Below are positions 8,101-16,127 of a stretch of 64,000 nt of DNA, piece by piece. The stretch is from Chitinimonas sp. BJYL2 (GTDB taxonomy: Bacteria > Pseudomonadota > Gammaproteobacteria > Burkholderiales > Chitinimonadaceae). Numbering within the stretch: position 1 is the stretch's first letter; every line of letters begins with the position of its first letter. The DNA lies in contig NZ_JANZKW010000002.1 in NCBI RefSeq assembly GCF_027257935.1, positions 186,001-250,000 on the forward strand, read 5' to 3'. A program made the translations under genes and the position numbers. The notes beneath the pieces were generated by a model. It made no database searches. It saw only the letters and a program-made list of their open reading frames with translations, and was not told where the DNA came from.

Positions 8101-9896
8101 TGCGTGATATCCAGCAGGCCCCAAGCGTCATATCGCCAGTAACCACGGGCCAAGTCTTCCATCAGGCCGATATTCCGGGTGTTCGGAATACTGGTCACGA
8201 TCTGTCCCTTGGGCGACAGCAAGGGCTTGAGCTTCATCAGTACATCCCAAGGGTTGTACATGTGCTCCAGCACGTCTGCGATGATCACGGCGTCGAGCGT
8301 GCCCGGCTCGATCCCTTCCGCCACCAGGTCGAAGTCCTCGAACTTGCCGCACAGCACCTTATCCAGGCGGGTGGCCGCCTTGGCGGCTGCTGATTTGTTG
8401 ATCTCGATACCCCAGGCTTGAGCTTCCGGGTACTTTTCTTTGAATGCCTGTGCGGTGCCGCCTGCCGAGCAACCGATGTCCAGCAGGAAACGCGGCTGAT
8501 TGGTAAACATGTTGACCAGATCGGGTCGCCGGCCATCGTGGTAACCCGTCGCATCGATATGCTCGACGTCCAGCAGCTCTTGCCAGATGTAGCGGGACTG
8601 CGCCTGGCTCTTCATGAGCTGTCGCATGACTTCGGCCACGCGCCAGTGTGCCTGCCCATCCACCCCCGTGTTGTAACGTGGTGCGGCTTCTTGCACTTTG
8701 GCACCCAGATGCTGACGTGTAGCCGGGTCATTGATCAGGTGGGCCAGAATGGGCGCAAGCTCATCCGGCACCACTTCAACCACGCCACTTTCTGCATCAA
8801 AACTGGGCCCCAGGCGCATGCCAAACCAGTTCATCAGGTTAATGACGGGCGTACCCGCAATCATGGCCTCGACCTGGATATTGGAGTCCGTACCAATCAA
8901 CGTATCCGCCGCGACCACCCAATGCTCCGCAGCACCGTCGCTGTAGCAATAAGCTGACTTGGGCAACCCCAGCGAGCCAGCCAGGCGATCCAGCGTTGCC
9001 TCTGCCTGATCGTGCGTACCCATGCGGTCTTTGATGATGAACTCGGCCTCGATACCGGCCTCACGCAAATCGCGCACGGCAGCCAGAAACTGCAGCAGGC
9101 TGGCCTCGAATGCCTGAGGATCGCCCACGGCCGTGAGATTGGCCGCCCAGGTGGTCGCAAATACGATCCAGGGCTTTGCCGTATCAAGCGCATGGCGCTT
9201 TGCCAGCAGGCTTCGATAGGCAGCACGCTGGGTTACATGATGGGGATAGGCGTCCCAAGCCGGATTGCCGGTCACAAAGCAGCGGGCCGGGTCGACACCC
9301 AGATCCAGGTAGCTTTCCAGGCCACGTTGGCCATACACCGCAAGCGAATCGGCAAACAAGGCGCCGTGTACGGTGTAGGGCTTGCACAGTGCGACGCCGT
9401 GCATGAGCTGCAAACTCGGGATTTCGCTGCGCTTGGCCCAGATGACAGCAGTCTTGGAAACGGCGGTGAGATCCTCGCTTACGACCAGCAGCCGGATATC
9501 GAACTGTTCGTGTGCCAGCTGCAGGCCTTCGATGACATGCACCATCGAGGGCAACTCGGCATCTGCACGCGCCTTGAGTAGCGGCTGGAAACGTGCCTCC
9601 TCCAGTTCTAGCTGAATGCAGCCGTCCTCCCAGCCCGTTGTACCGAAGTAATGAGCGAGTTTGCTCAGGCTGGTGTTCACGCCTGCATGGATACGTTGCT
9701 CGGCGGCACCGTCAAGCAGGCTCTCCAGCTCGATCAGCTGACTACCCGATGCAGCCAGACGCTCTGCAAGCTCGGCGTCGTATTGGGCTCTGGGCGTGAG
9801 CACCACCATGCCGGGTTCTTGCGAGCAGAAGGCTTCAATAACGTGGTGATAGCGAGGCCAAAGCAGAGAGAGGATGGCACCTTGCTTCGTGGTCAT
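5139..9896 (-). CDS. Four-module glycosyltransferase/methyltransferase, probable flagellin glycan enzyme
   Basis: A 1585-residue cytoplasmic protein with at least four modules. Residues about 1-430 look like a GT-B glycosyl/glycerophosphotransferase (LMHGVALCKPYTVHG, VTGNPAWD, GTDSNIQVEAMIAGTPVIN). Residues about 465-640 form a SAM methyltransferase (FLLDIGCSAGGTAQ, then ADVLEHMYNPWDVL). Residues about 710-960 resemble a divergent GT2 fold, and about 985-1230 form a clear GT2 domain (RVSIIMLTREHL, LFLDNDATPVNADW). Residues about 1280-1585 resemble a GT1 domain (RVGWAGGVSHGGDLE, NECKSNLRVLEYGILG). There are no signal peptide or membrane segments. Its start overlaps the preceding methyltransferase stop (ATGA). 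Its position between the pse genes and fliC suggests it builds or transfers the flagellin glycan; acceptor and sugars cannot be read from sequence. Confidence 0.85.
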   Translation of the reverse strand: MTTKQGAILSLLWPRYHHVIEAFCSQEPGMVVLTPRAQYDAELAERLAASGSQLIELESLLDGAAEQRIHAGVNTSLSKLAHYFGTTGWEDGCIQLELEEARFQPLLKARADAELPSMVHVIEGLQLAHEQFDIRLLVVSEDLTAVSKTAVIWAKRSEIPSLQLMHGVALCKPYTVHGALFADSLAVYGQRGLESYLDLGVDPARCFVTGNPAWDAYPHHVTQRAAYRSLLAKRHALDTAKPWIVFATTWAANLTAVGDPQAFEASLLQFLAAVRDLREAGIEAEFIIKDRMGTHDQAEATLDRLAGSLGLPKSAYCYSDGAAEHWVVAADTLIGTDSNIQVEAMIAGTPVINLMNWFGMRLGPSFDAESGVVEVVPDELAPILAHLINDPATRQHLGAKVQEAAPRYNTGVDGQAHWRVAEVMRQLMKSQAQSRYIWQELLDVEHIDATGYHDGRRPDLVNMFTNQPRFLLDIGCSAGGTAQAFKEKYPEAQAWGIEINKSAAAKAATRLDKVLCGKFEDFDLVAEGIEPGTLDAVIIADVLEHMYNPWDVLMKLKPLLSPKGQIVTSIPNTRNIGLMEDLARGYWRYDAWGLLDITHIRFFTFKEIKRFFHETGYHIVRSVNGIDPRLKSLFDLFSTKVPCDIDCGKMVMKGVTLEELSELCSIQFYTVAELGAEALTDYNPMAQPAIQPGDSYQQFLRTHLLTPVEVSHYERRISEWGSQPLVHAVVVASDEAVAQVAATIQSLANQLYYRVRFTVLAPHDVPEGFADNERMQWRRYEGHPNAAINDILSASDADWVTVLQSGDELVSHALLYLMEAAYSNPDWRVIYTDEDRREEGGNYGSPYFKPDFSPDYFQALPYIGDFFLIRRDAFATLKGFSPDALGASNFDFLLRIQEHFGDKVIGHIADVLYHRSDKRSLDTLPTNESIAAGQIALTDSLRRRNIQAEVTHGVLPGTYRVHYQHDRQPRVSIIMLTREHLPDLQRTLEGLLNQTSWPDYELLILDTGSEDQQVLSYLTALDEMGDDRLRVYRVTGDLNLAKLRNQAAAEATGEYLLFLDNDATPVNADWLTEMMAEAQRTEVGIVGARLLRPDGTVDDAGRILGLLGVAESPFVGLRFDEAGYYGRLQTVQNYSAVSGSCLLIRRSVFQQVGGMDEAFDLYQADHDLCLRTQGAGYRIIWTPYANLIHKRGTSLLDESLLPATEHNERESANQTLLYQRWLKQLSFDPAYNSNLILQGGVFQIESRPQLTKRALPWKPLPRLLSIPGDDWGCGHYRIIQPHTAAVNAGLVEGWKSFDHYLMTEIGRMEPDTIVLQRQMMDHQLPFLREYKAQKDIRLVFEADDLMTAVPKKSLHRADLPRGMGEKMRRALEYCDRFIVTTEPLKEAFRDMHHDIRVVPNSIDFDLWGKLQPQRRTGKKPRVGWAGGVSHGGDLEVIYEVVRELADEVEWVFFGMAPEPILPFIADVRQGVPFKDYHTSLASLNLDLGIAPLELNAFNECKSNLRVLEYGILGFPMIATDFTPYQGDYPITLVQNRKEDWIKAIREHINDLDETARRGDALRQYVIDHWLLQDHLPEWMSAWFEF

Positions 9897-11143
9897 TGCT
9901 GCTCTCCCTGCTGAAAGACATTGAGGTAGTTCACAAGTACGTCCCGAACGAGGTTGTATTCAAGCCCCGGCCCGAATGGCACGCCGGCATGTTCGAACTT
10001 GGCGCCAAAGCCGCCGTTGCGACGCCATTCTCCGGCAACGCGCAAGGCGTATTGGTCGATATCTTCCTGCAAGCGCCAGTCAGCAAAGAGCTGGGCAAAC
10101 TCTTCGGGCAGATAGTCGGCCACATCCAGCTCCGGGAAGCGGCGCAGTACAACTTGCAGAAGCTCGTAGAACATATAGGTATTACGCGGGTGAGCCAGAT
10201 GCTGGCGCAGCGCCTGTTTGGCCGCTGCGTCGGGAACCGGCAAAGCCTCGCGGATCTGGCCATTTCGCCACACCGTGTTGAGACGTTGCTGTTCCGCCAA
10301 CCAGCGCTGATTGCTTTCCGGGTCTGCCACCTTGTCGAGCACGGCCATGAAACGACCCGTCGATGTGCATGGCAGTTTCCAGACCAGTTCCGTTTCCAGC
10401 CAGAGGGCAAAATCAAACAGCTTCTTGTCTGTGGTCATCCAGCCCAGCAGACGATTCCACCAATGCTTCGTCTCCAGGTCGCCCAACCAATGGTTACGCG
10501 TACTGACCACAAAACCACCCACGGGCACGATGGCTTGAATGCGATAGCCATGCTCATTGGCCCACTCGACCAGATCATCTGTCCTCATGTGGGACATGTA
10601 ACTGCCCACGGCAGCCTCATTCGCCTGAAGGATCTGATTGGTTTTCTCGCCGGGCCCGTGCACGGCCTCAAGGTGATCAAGAGAGTGGATATCGAACAGG
10701 ATGCGGCCACCTGGCTTCAGCACGCGGTCCCACTCCAGCAAGATGCTCTGCCAGTGAGGAAAGTGGACCACCACATTCAGCGAAAGCAGGAAGTCGAATG
10801 AGTTTGCCGGCACGGGCAGATTGGCCACATCACCCGGCAGCAGCGTCATCGGTGTTTCACCCGCAAGGCGGCGGGTTTCATCCAGCATGGCTTGCGAGCT
10901 ATCGATACCAGTGACGTCCATCCCGCGTTGCGCCAGCGGTATCGATCCACGTCCTGTACCGCAACCGACATCAAGCACCTTGGGGCCCGTGGCGTAGCGG
11001 CCAATGAAGCGCATTTCCAGCTGATGCTTGAGCTGATTGGTGCCGGTGTTCTCGAACATGCGCTTGGAATACCAGGCCACCATATTGGTGTCCTTCCATG
11101 CGTCGGTTTTCCAGTCGATCAAGGCTTGTTGGTTCTCGCTCAT
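9893..11143 (-). CDS. Class I SAM-dependent methyltransferase
   Basis: A 416-residue protein with a standard SAM-binding domain in residues about 40-170: motif I VLDVGCGTGRGSIPLA, an acidic residue at the end of the second strand (VTGIDSSQAM) and LKPGGRILFDIHS. The C-terminal 200 residues are an unassigned helical extension. It overlaps the large glycosyltransferase gene by four bases, so the two proteins are likely made together. A role in methylating a sugar of the flagellin glycan is plausible, since methylated glycans are common on flagellins, but the substrate is unknown. Confidence 0.82.
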   Translation of the reverse strand: MSENQQALIDWKTDAWKDTNMVAWYSKRMFENTGTNQLKHQLEMRFIGRYATGPKVLDVGCGTGRGSIPLAQRGMDVTGIDSSQAMLDETRRLAGETPMTLLPGDVANLPVPANSFDFLLSLNVVVHFPHWQSILLEWDRVLKPGGRILFDIHSLDHLEAVHGPGEKTNQILQANEAAVGSYMSHMRTDDLVEWANEHGYRIQAIVPVGGFVVSTRNHWLGDLETKHWWNRLLGWMTTDKKLFDFALWLETELVWKLPCTSTGRFMAVLDKVADPESNQRWLAEQQRLNTVWRNGQIREALPVPDAAAKQALRQHLAHPRNTYMFYELLQVVLRRFPELDVADYLPEEFAQLFADWRLQEDIDQYALRVAGEWRRNGGFGAKFEHAGVPFGPGLEYNLVRDVLVNYLNVFQQGEQQ

Positions 11144-11179
11144 GTCGCCATCCTGTCATTCATCTCGTTGGTGTTTTAC

Positions 11180-11725
11180 TTACTGTGCCCACTCGCGAGC
11201 GAGTACGGCAAATTCGATCACATCGACAAAGCGGCCATCTTTCCACGCCGCTTCCACACGTCGACCTTCCTCTCGCATATGCAGCTTGCGGGCTAGGGCG
11301 ATCATGCCTGCGTTATCCGCAAACGTGCCGCAATGTATGCGATGCAGGCCCAAGGCACTAAAGCCGTGGGCCACGATCAGTTGTGCGGCTTCGGACGCCA
11401 CGCCCGTGCCCCAGACCGATTTATCCCCCAGCAAAACGGCAAATTCCGCCGAACGCTGGCGGGGGTGGATCTGGTTCAGCGCGATATTGCCCACATGTCG
11501 GCCGTCGGCCACCAGTTCAATAGCCAGTGTCAGCGCATCGGTACGCTGATTGGCAGCACGAATGAAATCGCGCGCGGCATCGCGGCCATAGGGGAATACA
11601 TGGTGGCTGTTACCGGCGCAGACTTCGGCGTCGTTGAGCCAGCTTACATAGGGCCCGTCTGCGTCGGCTTCAGTCAGCGCGCGCAGGCGAACCCGTTTGC
11701 CAGCCAGGAAAGCAGGTTGGCTCAT
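11180..11725 (-). CDS. GNAT (RimJ/RimL-type) N-acetyltransferase
   Basis: The ATG at 11723-11725 (MSQPAFLAGKRVRLRALTEA) overlaps the stop of the upstream aminotransferase gene in an ATGA and gives 181 residues. The GNAT fold is indicated by VRLRALTEADAD at the start, the acetyl-CoA region around WGTGVASEAAQLIVAHGFS, and LGLHRIHCGTFADNAGMIAL. Next to an aminotransferase, the likely job is N-acylation of the amino group placed on a nucleotide sugar. This enzyme is distinct from the PseH domain fused to PseG, which suggests a second amino sugar or an extra acyl group in the island. Confidence 0.82.
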   Translation of the reverse strand: MSQPAFLAGKRVRLRALTEADADGPYVSWLNDAEVCAGNSHHVFPYGRDAARDFIRAANQRTDALTLAIELVADGRHVGNIALNQIHPRQRSAEFAVLLGDKSVWGTGVASEAAQLIVAHGFSALGLHRIHCGTFADNAGMIALARKLHMREEGRRVEAAWKDGRFVDVIEFAVLAREWAQ

Positions 11726-13008
11726 GCGGGCTCCCGCAGCGCATCCAGATTGCCCAGCACTTTTTCCCAAGCGCGGGCAATGCTGTCCACGTCGGCCTCG
11801 CTGAGGCTGGCGTGGATGTAATCGGCATAGATCAGCGATTCAAAGTGCATGTGCTCGCAGGTCGGGCAAATGCCTCGGTCGTAGTTCAGGCTGCCCGCAT
11901 AGGCCGGCAGGTTGAACGGGAAGCCATCGCGCCCCATGGCAATGCGCTGCTGGTACATGGGCTGCAGGTATAGCGGCTTCACATAGCCTTCGGCCGCCGG
12001 AATCCCCTCGGCGCGCAGTGCCTGGACCAGCTTGGCGCGTGGTACGCCGGTAACTTTGGCGTCGTACTTGATCGCATACACATACCAGCCGTGTTCGGCA
12101 TCGGCACGTACCTTCGGCGGCGTAATGCCAGGCAGACCGGCAAGACGTGCGCTCAGGCGGGCGGCATGGCTTTGCCGGGTGGCAAGCAAGGCCGGCAATT
12201 TTTTCAGTTGCTCGCTGGCAATGGCCGCTTCGATCTCCGTCATGCGGTAGTTGAAGCCGACCAGGTTGACCAAGTCTGTCTCACCCTTGGCCTCGGCCAC
12301 GGCTTCGGCATGGTTACGGATCAGCCGCAGCTTTTCGGCAAGGCGCGCGTCATTGCTCACGGCGATGCCGCCTTCGCCGCTGTGGATGGTCTTGTGGTAG
12401 TTGAGGCTGAACACGCCAATATCGGCCAGTGTGCCGCTGTGGCGGCCCTTGTAGCGTGCGCCGGGGCCCTGGGCGTTGTCTTCAATGACCTTGATGCCGT
12501 GCTGGCGCGCCAAGGCCATGATGGGTTCAAAGTCTGCCGGCTGGCCGAAGATATCGACCACGATCACAGCGCGCGTACGCGGCGTGATGCAGCGGGCAAT
12601 GGTCTCGGCAGTCAGGCAGAAGGTGTCGGGGTCGATGTCGGCAAACACGGGCACCGCGCCGTAAACCAGCGCTGCGGCGGCGGATGCCGACATTGTGTAC
12701 GGCGAGACGATGACCTCGTCTCCGGGGCCGATATCCAATGCGCCGACTGCCGCGTATAGGCATGACGTAGCCGAGTTCATCGATACGGCATGGGCCACGC
12801 CAAAGTGGGCTTCCCACTCGCGCTCCAGTTTCTGCACGCGTGGGCCACCATAGAAGTCGGGCGTCCACGCGCCGAGAAATTGCGACAGCACGCCGCTGTC
12901 CATGACGGCATTCACCGCAGCCCGTTCTTCGGGGCCGAGCGTGTTGTAGGACGGCAGCGGCGCGGTGCGGACCGGCGTGCCACCTAGCAGGGCAAGGTCA
13001 TGCATCAT
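11722..13008 (-). CDS. DegT/DnrJ/EryC1/StrS-type sugar aminotransferase
   Basis: A 428-residue PLP enzyme. SLNYHKTIHSGEGG near residue 205 carries the PLP lysine, IEDNAQGPGARYKG holds the cofactor-binding acidic residue, and NYRMTEIEAAIA is the typical late motif. AGGA precedes the ATG. Such enzymes transfer an amino group from glutamate to a keto nucleotide sugar. It is clearly different from PseC in the same window: it has an extended C-terminus with ICPTCEHMHFESL, containing paired cysteines. Together with the adjacent GNAT and Gfo/Idh enzymes it forms a plausible oxidise-aminate-acylate set for a second amino sugar. Confidence 0.87.
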   Translation of the reverse strand: MMHDLALLGGTPVRTAPLPSYNTLGPEERAAVNAVMDSGVLSQFLGAWTPDFYGGPRVQKLEREWEAHFGVAHAVSMNSATSCLYAAVGALDIGPGDEVIVSPYTMSASAAAALVYGAVPVFADIDPDTFCLTAETIARCITPRTRAVIVVDIFGQPADFEPIMALARQHGIKVIEDNAQGPGARYKGRHSGTLADIGVFSLNYHKTIHSGEGGIAVSNDARLAEKLRLIRNHAEAVAEAKGETDLVNLVGFNYRMTEIEAAIASEQLKKLPALLATRQSHAARLSARLAGLPGITPPKVRADAEHGWYVYAIKYDAKVTGVPRAKLVQALRAEGIPAAEGYVKPLYLQPMYQQRIAMGRDGFPFNLPAYAGSLNYDRGICPTCEHMHFESLIYADYIHASLSEADVDSIARAWEKVLGNLDALREPA

Positions 13009-13028
13009 GCTGATTCCTGTCAGTATTT

Positions 13029-14075
13029 TTATGTCGTGATCAGGCGTTCCATTGCCTCGATAACCCGCTGGGCAGCCTGACCATCCGGCTTGCTCGGCAC
13101 CGGCAAGGTGCTGCTCAAAGCGGTATCCAGCATGGCCGCGAGCTCGGCAGGGTTGTCGCAGCGCCAGCTCCAGCCGGCCCGATTGCTCGGCAAGGGGTCA
13201 CTTGCTGCACTCAGACCAGGCTGGAAACTCAGCACCCGACAACCCAGGTAACACGCTTCAAGCAACATCATGGAATGGATACCGACCACGATATCGGCAG
13301 TCATAAGCAATTCGTGAGCCAGCCCGTCGGGTGCCAGTGCCGTGCCAGGCCAGACTGACCCAATGTGCGCAAAGTCCGAGCGCGGTTCACGCGGGTGGGG
13401 CTTGACCCGGAGTGCAATGGGTTTGCCCCTTTGGGCAAGGGCCTGCTCCAGGAGTTGCAAGGCTTTCTGCTCATCAATCACCACGGCCTCGCCCAAGCGC
13501 TGCGCCATCATGCGCAAGGGTTGCGACACAAAGACGGCGAGCGGCTGTTCCGGCTGCACACCGCATGTGTCTCGCAGGGCACGGCGGCGGGCTGTGCCAG
13601 GCGGGACGATACCTGCCAGGCTATCCAGTGCGGGTTGGCCGGTAATGATCAAGGCAGACTCGGGAAAGCCGGCGGCCATCATTTCTGCGCGTGCCAAAGC
13701 ATCGGGAATGGCGATACGGTCTGGCCGAACCGTCTCCCCCTGCTTCTCAAAGCGCGGTGCATAGTTGCTCCAGAAATCCAGCACCGACAAAGTCGGCAAG
13801 CCACGGGCGCGTGCTGCCAGCAGCCAGTCCAGTTCCATCATTTGCGCATTGACCGAGGTGCCGCATATCACGCCGCTCACACCATCAAGCCGGATGGACT
13901 CTGCCGGACTTACCGGCCAGCCGCGACCTGTCCAGCTCTGCAAGGATTCCGCATACGCATAGAGCCGACACGGCCATTGCAGCGCGTCCAGCAATTCCAC
14001 CACCGGCACCAGGGCCGCGCCCCCGCCGGGGTCGCCGGCCACTATCGCCAGTAGCGGCTTGCTGCGAGGATTCAC
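13029..14075 (-). CDS. GT-B-fold glycosyltransferase-like protein
   Basis: The GTG at 14073-14075 (VNPRSKPLLAIVAGDPGGGA) is chosen because it overlaps the upstream oxidoreductase stop as GTGA, the same coupling used by its neighbours; an open frame upstream lacks conserved sequence. The product is 348 residues. A Gly-rich N-terminal nucleotide-binding-like loop (AGDPGGGAALVP) and a C-terminal half with LRVKPHPREPRSDF and VGIHSMMLLEACYLGCRV suggest a two-Rossmann GT-B protein. The relatives would be surface-carbohydrate or polysialyl/glycerophosphotransferases. Donor and acceptor are unknown. Confidence 0.65.
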   Translation of the reverse strand: MNPRSKPLLAIVAGDPGGGAALVPVVELLDALQWPCRLYAYAESLQSWTGRGWPVSPAESIRLDGVSGVICGTSVNAQMMELDWLLAARARGLPTLSVLDFWSNYAPRFEKQGETVRPDRIAIPDALARAEMMAAGFPESALIITGQPALDSLAGIVPPGTARRRALRDTCGVQPEQPLAVFVSQPLRMMAQRLGEAVVIDEQKALQLLEQALAQRGKPIALRVKPHPREPRSDFAHIGSVWPGTALAPDGLAHELLMTADIVVGIHSMMLLEACYLGCRVLSFQPGLSAASDPLPSNRAGWSWRCDNPAELAAMLDTALSSTLPVPSKPDGQAAQRVIEAMERLITT

Positions 14076-15067
14076 GTAAGCATCTCCGGCTGACCGGTTG
14101 TCAGCGAGCGGCAAGCCGCATCGGCCGCCAGCAGGGCGGCCAGGCCGTCGTCGCCGCTGCATTGGGGCGATTGGCCTGTGAGCACGGCATCGCGGAGGTT
14201 TTCGACTGCCCGCAGCAGCAAATCGCGCATACCCAGCTCATCCACATGATGCAGCAGTGGCAGGCGATAGCCAGCGTAGTAAGGGCTCTCGCCAACGGTG
14301 TGCCAGACCACGCGATGGCCGCTTTCGAGCAACTGCACCCTGCCCTGTGCCGCCACGATATCCATTTCGAACAAGCTGTAATCGAGGTGATTGCTGGCGT
14401 GCAGATGCGCTACCAACCCGGACGCCAAAACGATCCGCAAATCCGGGCTGGGATCCTGTTCAAACGGGGCGGCACGACTGGGCCAGGCTTGCACGCTGGC
14501 AATCGGCCCGAAGAAGTGGCGTAACAGGTCCAGCCAATGTGTGCCGTTGTGACGGATACCCTTGCCATAGAAACCGGTCACGGTATGGATATCGCCTAAC
14601 TCCCCGGCGGAGATGGCCTCACGCACTTTGGCATGCGCAGGGCAAAACCGGCGCGAGTAGTTCACCGCTAGTGCCACCTTGTTGGCCGCGGCGGCGGTCA
14701 ACACCGCCCTACCCTCGTCCAGCGTCAGTGCCAGCGGCTTTTCCAGCAGAATGCCGCGCACGCCCGGCGTAGCGATGGCCTTGAGGGCGAGGTCGGCATG
14801 GAAACGATCGGGTGCGGCAATACTGATCAAATCCAGCCCGCCAGCGGCCAGCATGGCCTCGGCACTGATGAAACAACGCTCAGGAGCAATGCCATAGCGC
14901 TGCGCGGCATTGGCCAGCTTGGCGGGATCGGCGTCGGCAATCGCATGCAGGCCCACCCCCTCGGCAGCGCGATAAGCCGCCGCATGGGTATAGATACCGA
15001 TACGCGCGGCATCGCTGTCAAACTCGCAGCCGATGCGGCCGCAGCCGATCAGCCCGGCGCGCATCAT
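14072..15067 (-). CDS. Gfo/Idh/MocA family oxidoreductase
   Basis: A 331-residue NAD(P)-dependent sugar dehydrogenase-like protein. The Rossmann motif GLIGCGRIGCEFDSD lies at the N-terminus. ILLEKPLALTLDEG carries the conserved EKP, with the lysine that is usually catalytic. ALAVNYSRRFCPAH and NGTHWLDLLRHFFG follow (the latter with the family His/Asp region). Two consecutive ATGs (15065-15067 and 15062-15064) could serve; the first overlaps the pseI stop. In surface-sugar clusters these enzymes oxidise or epimerise nucleotide sugars, often ahead of a DegT aminotransferase such as the one encoded two genes downstream. Confidence 0.87.
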   Translation of the reverse strand: MMRAGLIGCGRIGCEFDSDAARIGIYTHAAAYRAAEGVGLHAIADADPAKLANAAQRYGIAPERCFISAEAMLAAGGLDLISIAAPDRFHADLALKAIATPGVRGILLEKPLALTLDEGRAVLTAAAANKVALAVNYSRRFCPAHAKVREAISAGELGDIHTVTGFYGKGIRHNGTHWLDLLRHFFGPIASVQAWPSRAAPFEQDPSPDLRIVLASGLVAHLHASNHLDYSLFEMDIVAAQGRVQLLESGHRVVWHTVGESPYYAGYRLPLLHHVDELGMRDLLLRAVENLRDAVLTGQSPQCSGDDGLAALLAADAACRSLTTGQPEMLT

Positions 15068-16116
15068 CCGAGCAAGTCCCAGTTCAGCGGCGTGCCGCGT
15101 TTGATGGCCTTGCCGGCGCGCTTGCCAAGGATGGTGTCGAGGAACTTGGGTGCCAGGCCCAGGCCGGGGCGAATCGCGCGTACATTGTCTGCCGTGAAGG
15201 TTTCACCGGGTGCCACATCCTTCACTACATACAGCGAGCGGCGGAACACCAGCGATTTGGTCTCAGCCTTGGTGGCGCCGTATTGCACATGGCCCATGGC
15301 CTGCCAGGCGCGCTCGGTTTCAATCACCAGCGAAGCCAGCTCCTCGGGCTCCAGCGAAAACGTCGAATCCACACCACCATCGGCGCGGCGCAGCGTGAAG
15401 TGCTTCTCTACCACCGTTGCACCCAGCGCCACCGCAGCCACGGCAGCCCCCACGCCCATCGTGTGGTCGCTCAGGCCCACTTGGGTGCCGAACAGCTCGC
15501 GCAGATGCGGGATCGTACGCAGATGGGTGTTCTCGGGCGTGGACGGGTAGGTGCTGGTGCACTTGAGCAGGACCAGGTCATTACAGCCGGCTTCACGTGC
15601 CGCGCGTACGCTTTCATCCAACTCGGCCACGCTGGCCATGCCGGTGGAGATGATCATCGGCTTGCCGGTGGCGGCCACCTTGCGGATCAGCGGCACATCG
15701 GTGTTCTCGAAGCTGGCGATCTTGTACGCCGGCACATTGAGCGATTCGAGAAAATCCACCGCGGTTTCGTCAAACGGCGTGGAGAAAGCAAGCATGCCGT
15801 GCTCGGCGGCGCGGTCAAAGATCGGCTTGTGCCATTCCCAGGGCGTGTAGGCCTCCTGGTAGAGCTTGTACAGCGAGGTGCCGGCCCAGAGGCTGTTCGG
15901 GTCACCAATATGGAACTCGCCCTCGTCCAGATCCAGCGTCATGGTGTCAGGCGTGTAGGTTTGCAGCTTGAGTGCGTGGGCACCGGCTTTGGCGGCGGCA
16001 TCCACAATCGCCAGCGCGCGTTCGAGCGACTGGTTGTGGTTGCCACTCATTTCGGCAATCACAAAGGGCGCGGCATCGGGGCCGACGCGGCGATGGCCGA
16101 TATTGAAGCTGTTCAT
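15064..16116 (-). CDS. pseI: Pseudaminic acid synthase PseI
   Basis: NeuB-family enzyme that condenses 2,4-diacetamido-2,4,6-trideoxy-L-altrose with phosphoenolpyruvate to form pseudaminic acid. Visible family features are PFVIAEMSGNHNQSLERAL, ALKLQTYTPDTMTLD, YKIASFENTDVPLIRKVA, PMIISTGMAS, CTSTYPSTPENTHLRTIPHL and a C-terminal SAF (antifreeze-like) domain from about residue 285. The ATG at 16114-16116 has GAGGG eight bases upstream and is preferred. An ATG five codons earlier overlaps the preceding stop but lacks a ribosome site. The product has 350 residues, the usual length. Confidence 0.95.
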   Translation of the reverse strand: MNSFNIGHRRVGPDAAPFVIAEMSGNHNQSLERALAIVDAAAKAGAHALKLQTYTPDTMTLDLDEGEFHIGDPNSLWAGTSLYKLYQEAYTPWEWHKPIFDRAAEHGMLAFSTPFDETAVDFLESLNVPAYKIASFENTDVPLIRKVAATGKPMIISTGMASVAELDESVRAAREAGCNDLVLLKCTSTYPSTPENTHLRTIPHLRELFGTQVGLSDHTMGVGAAVAAVALGATVVEKHFTLRRADGGVDSTFSLEPEELASLVIETERAWQAMGHVQYGATKAETKSLVFRRSLYVVKDVAPGETFTADNVRAIRPGLGLAPKFLDTILGKRAGKAIKRGTPLNWDLLG

Positions 16117-16127
16117 GGTCTTATCCC

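Noticed and set aside
11722-13008. Second copy of PseC
   Set aside because: Although of the same superfamily, its N-terminus and Cys-containing C-terminus differ from PseC, and a clear PseC is at 19,648-20,802.
13008-14162. Start of the GT-B-like gene at 14162 instead of 14075
   Set aside because: The extra 29 residues are Arg/Gly-rich, lie inside the upstream gene and show no conservation pattern; the GTG at 14075 gives a four-base overlap like its neighbours.
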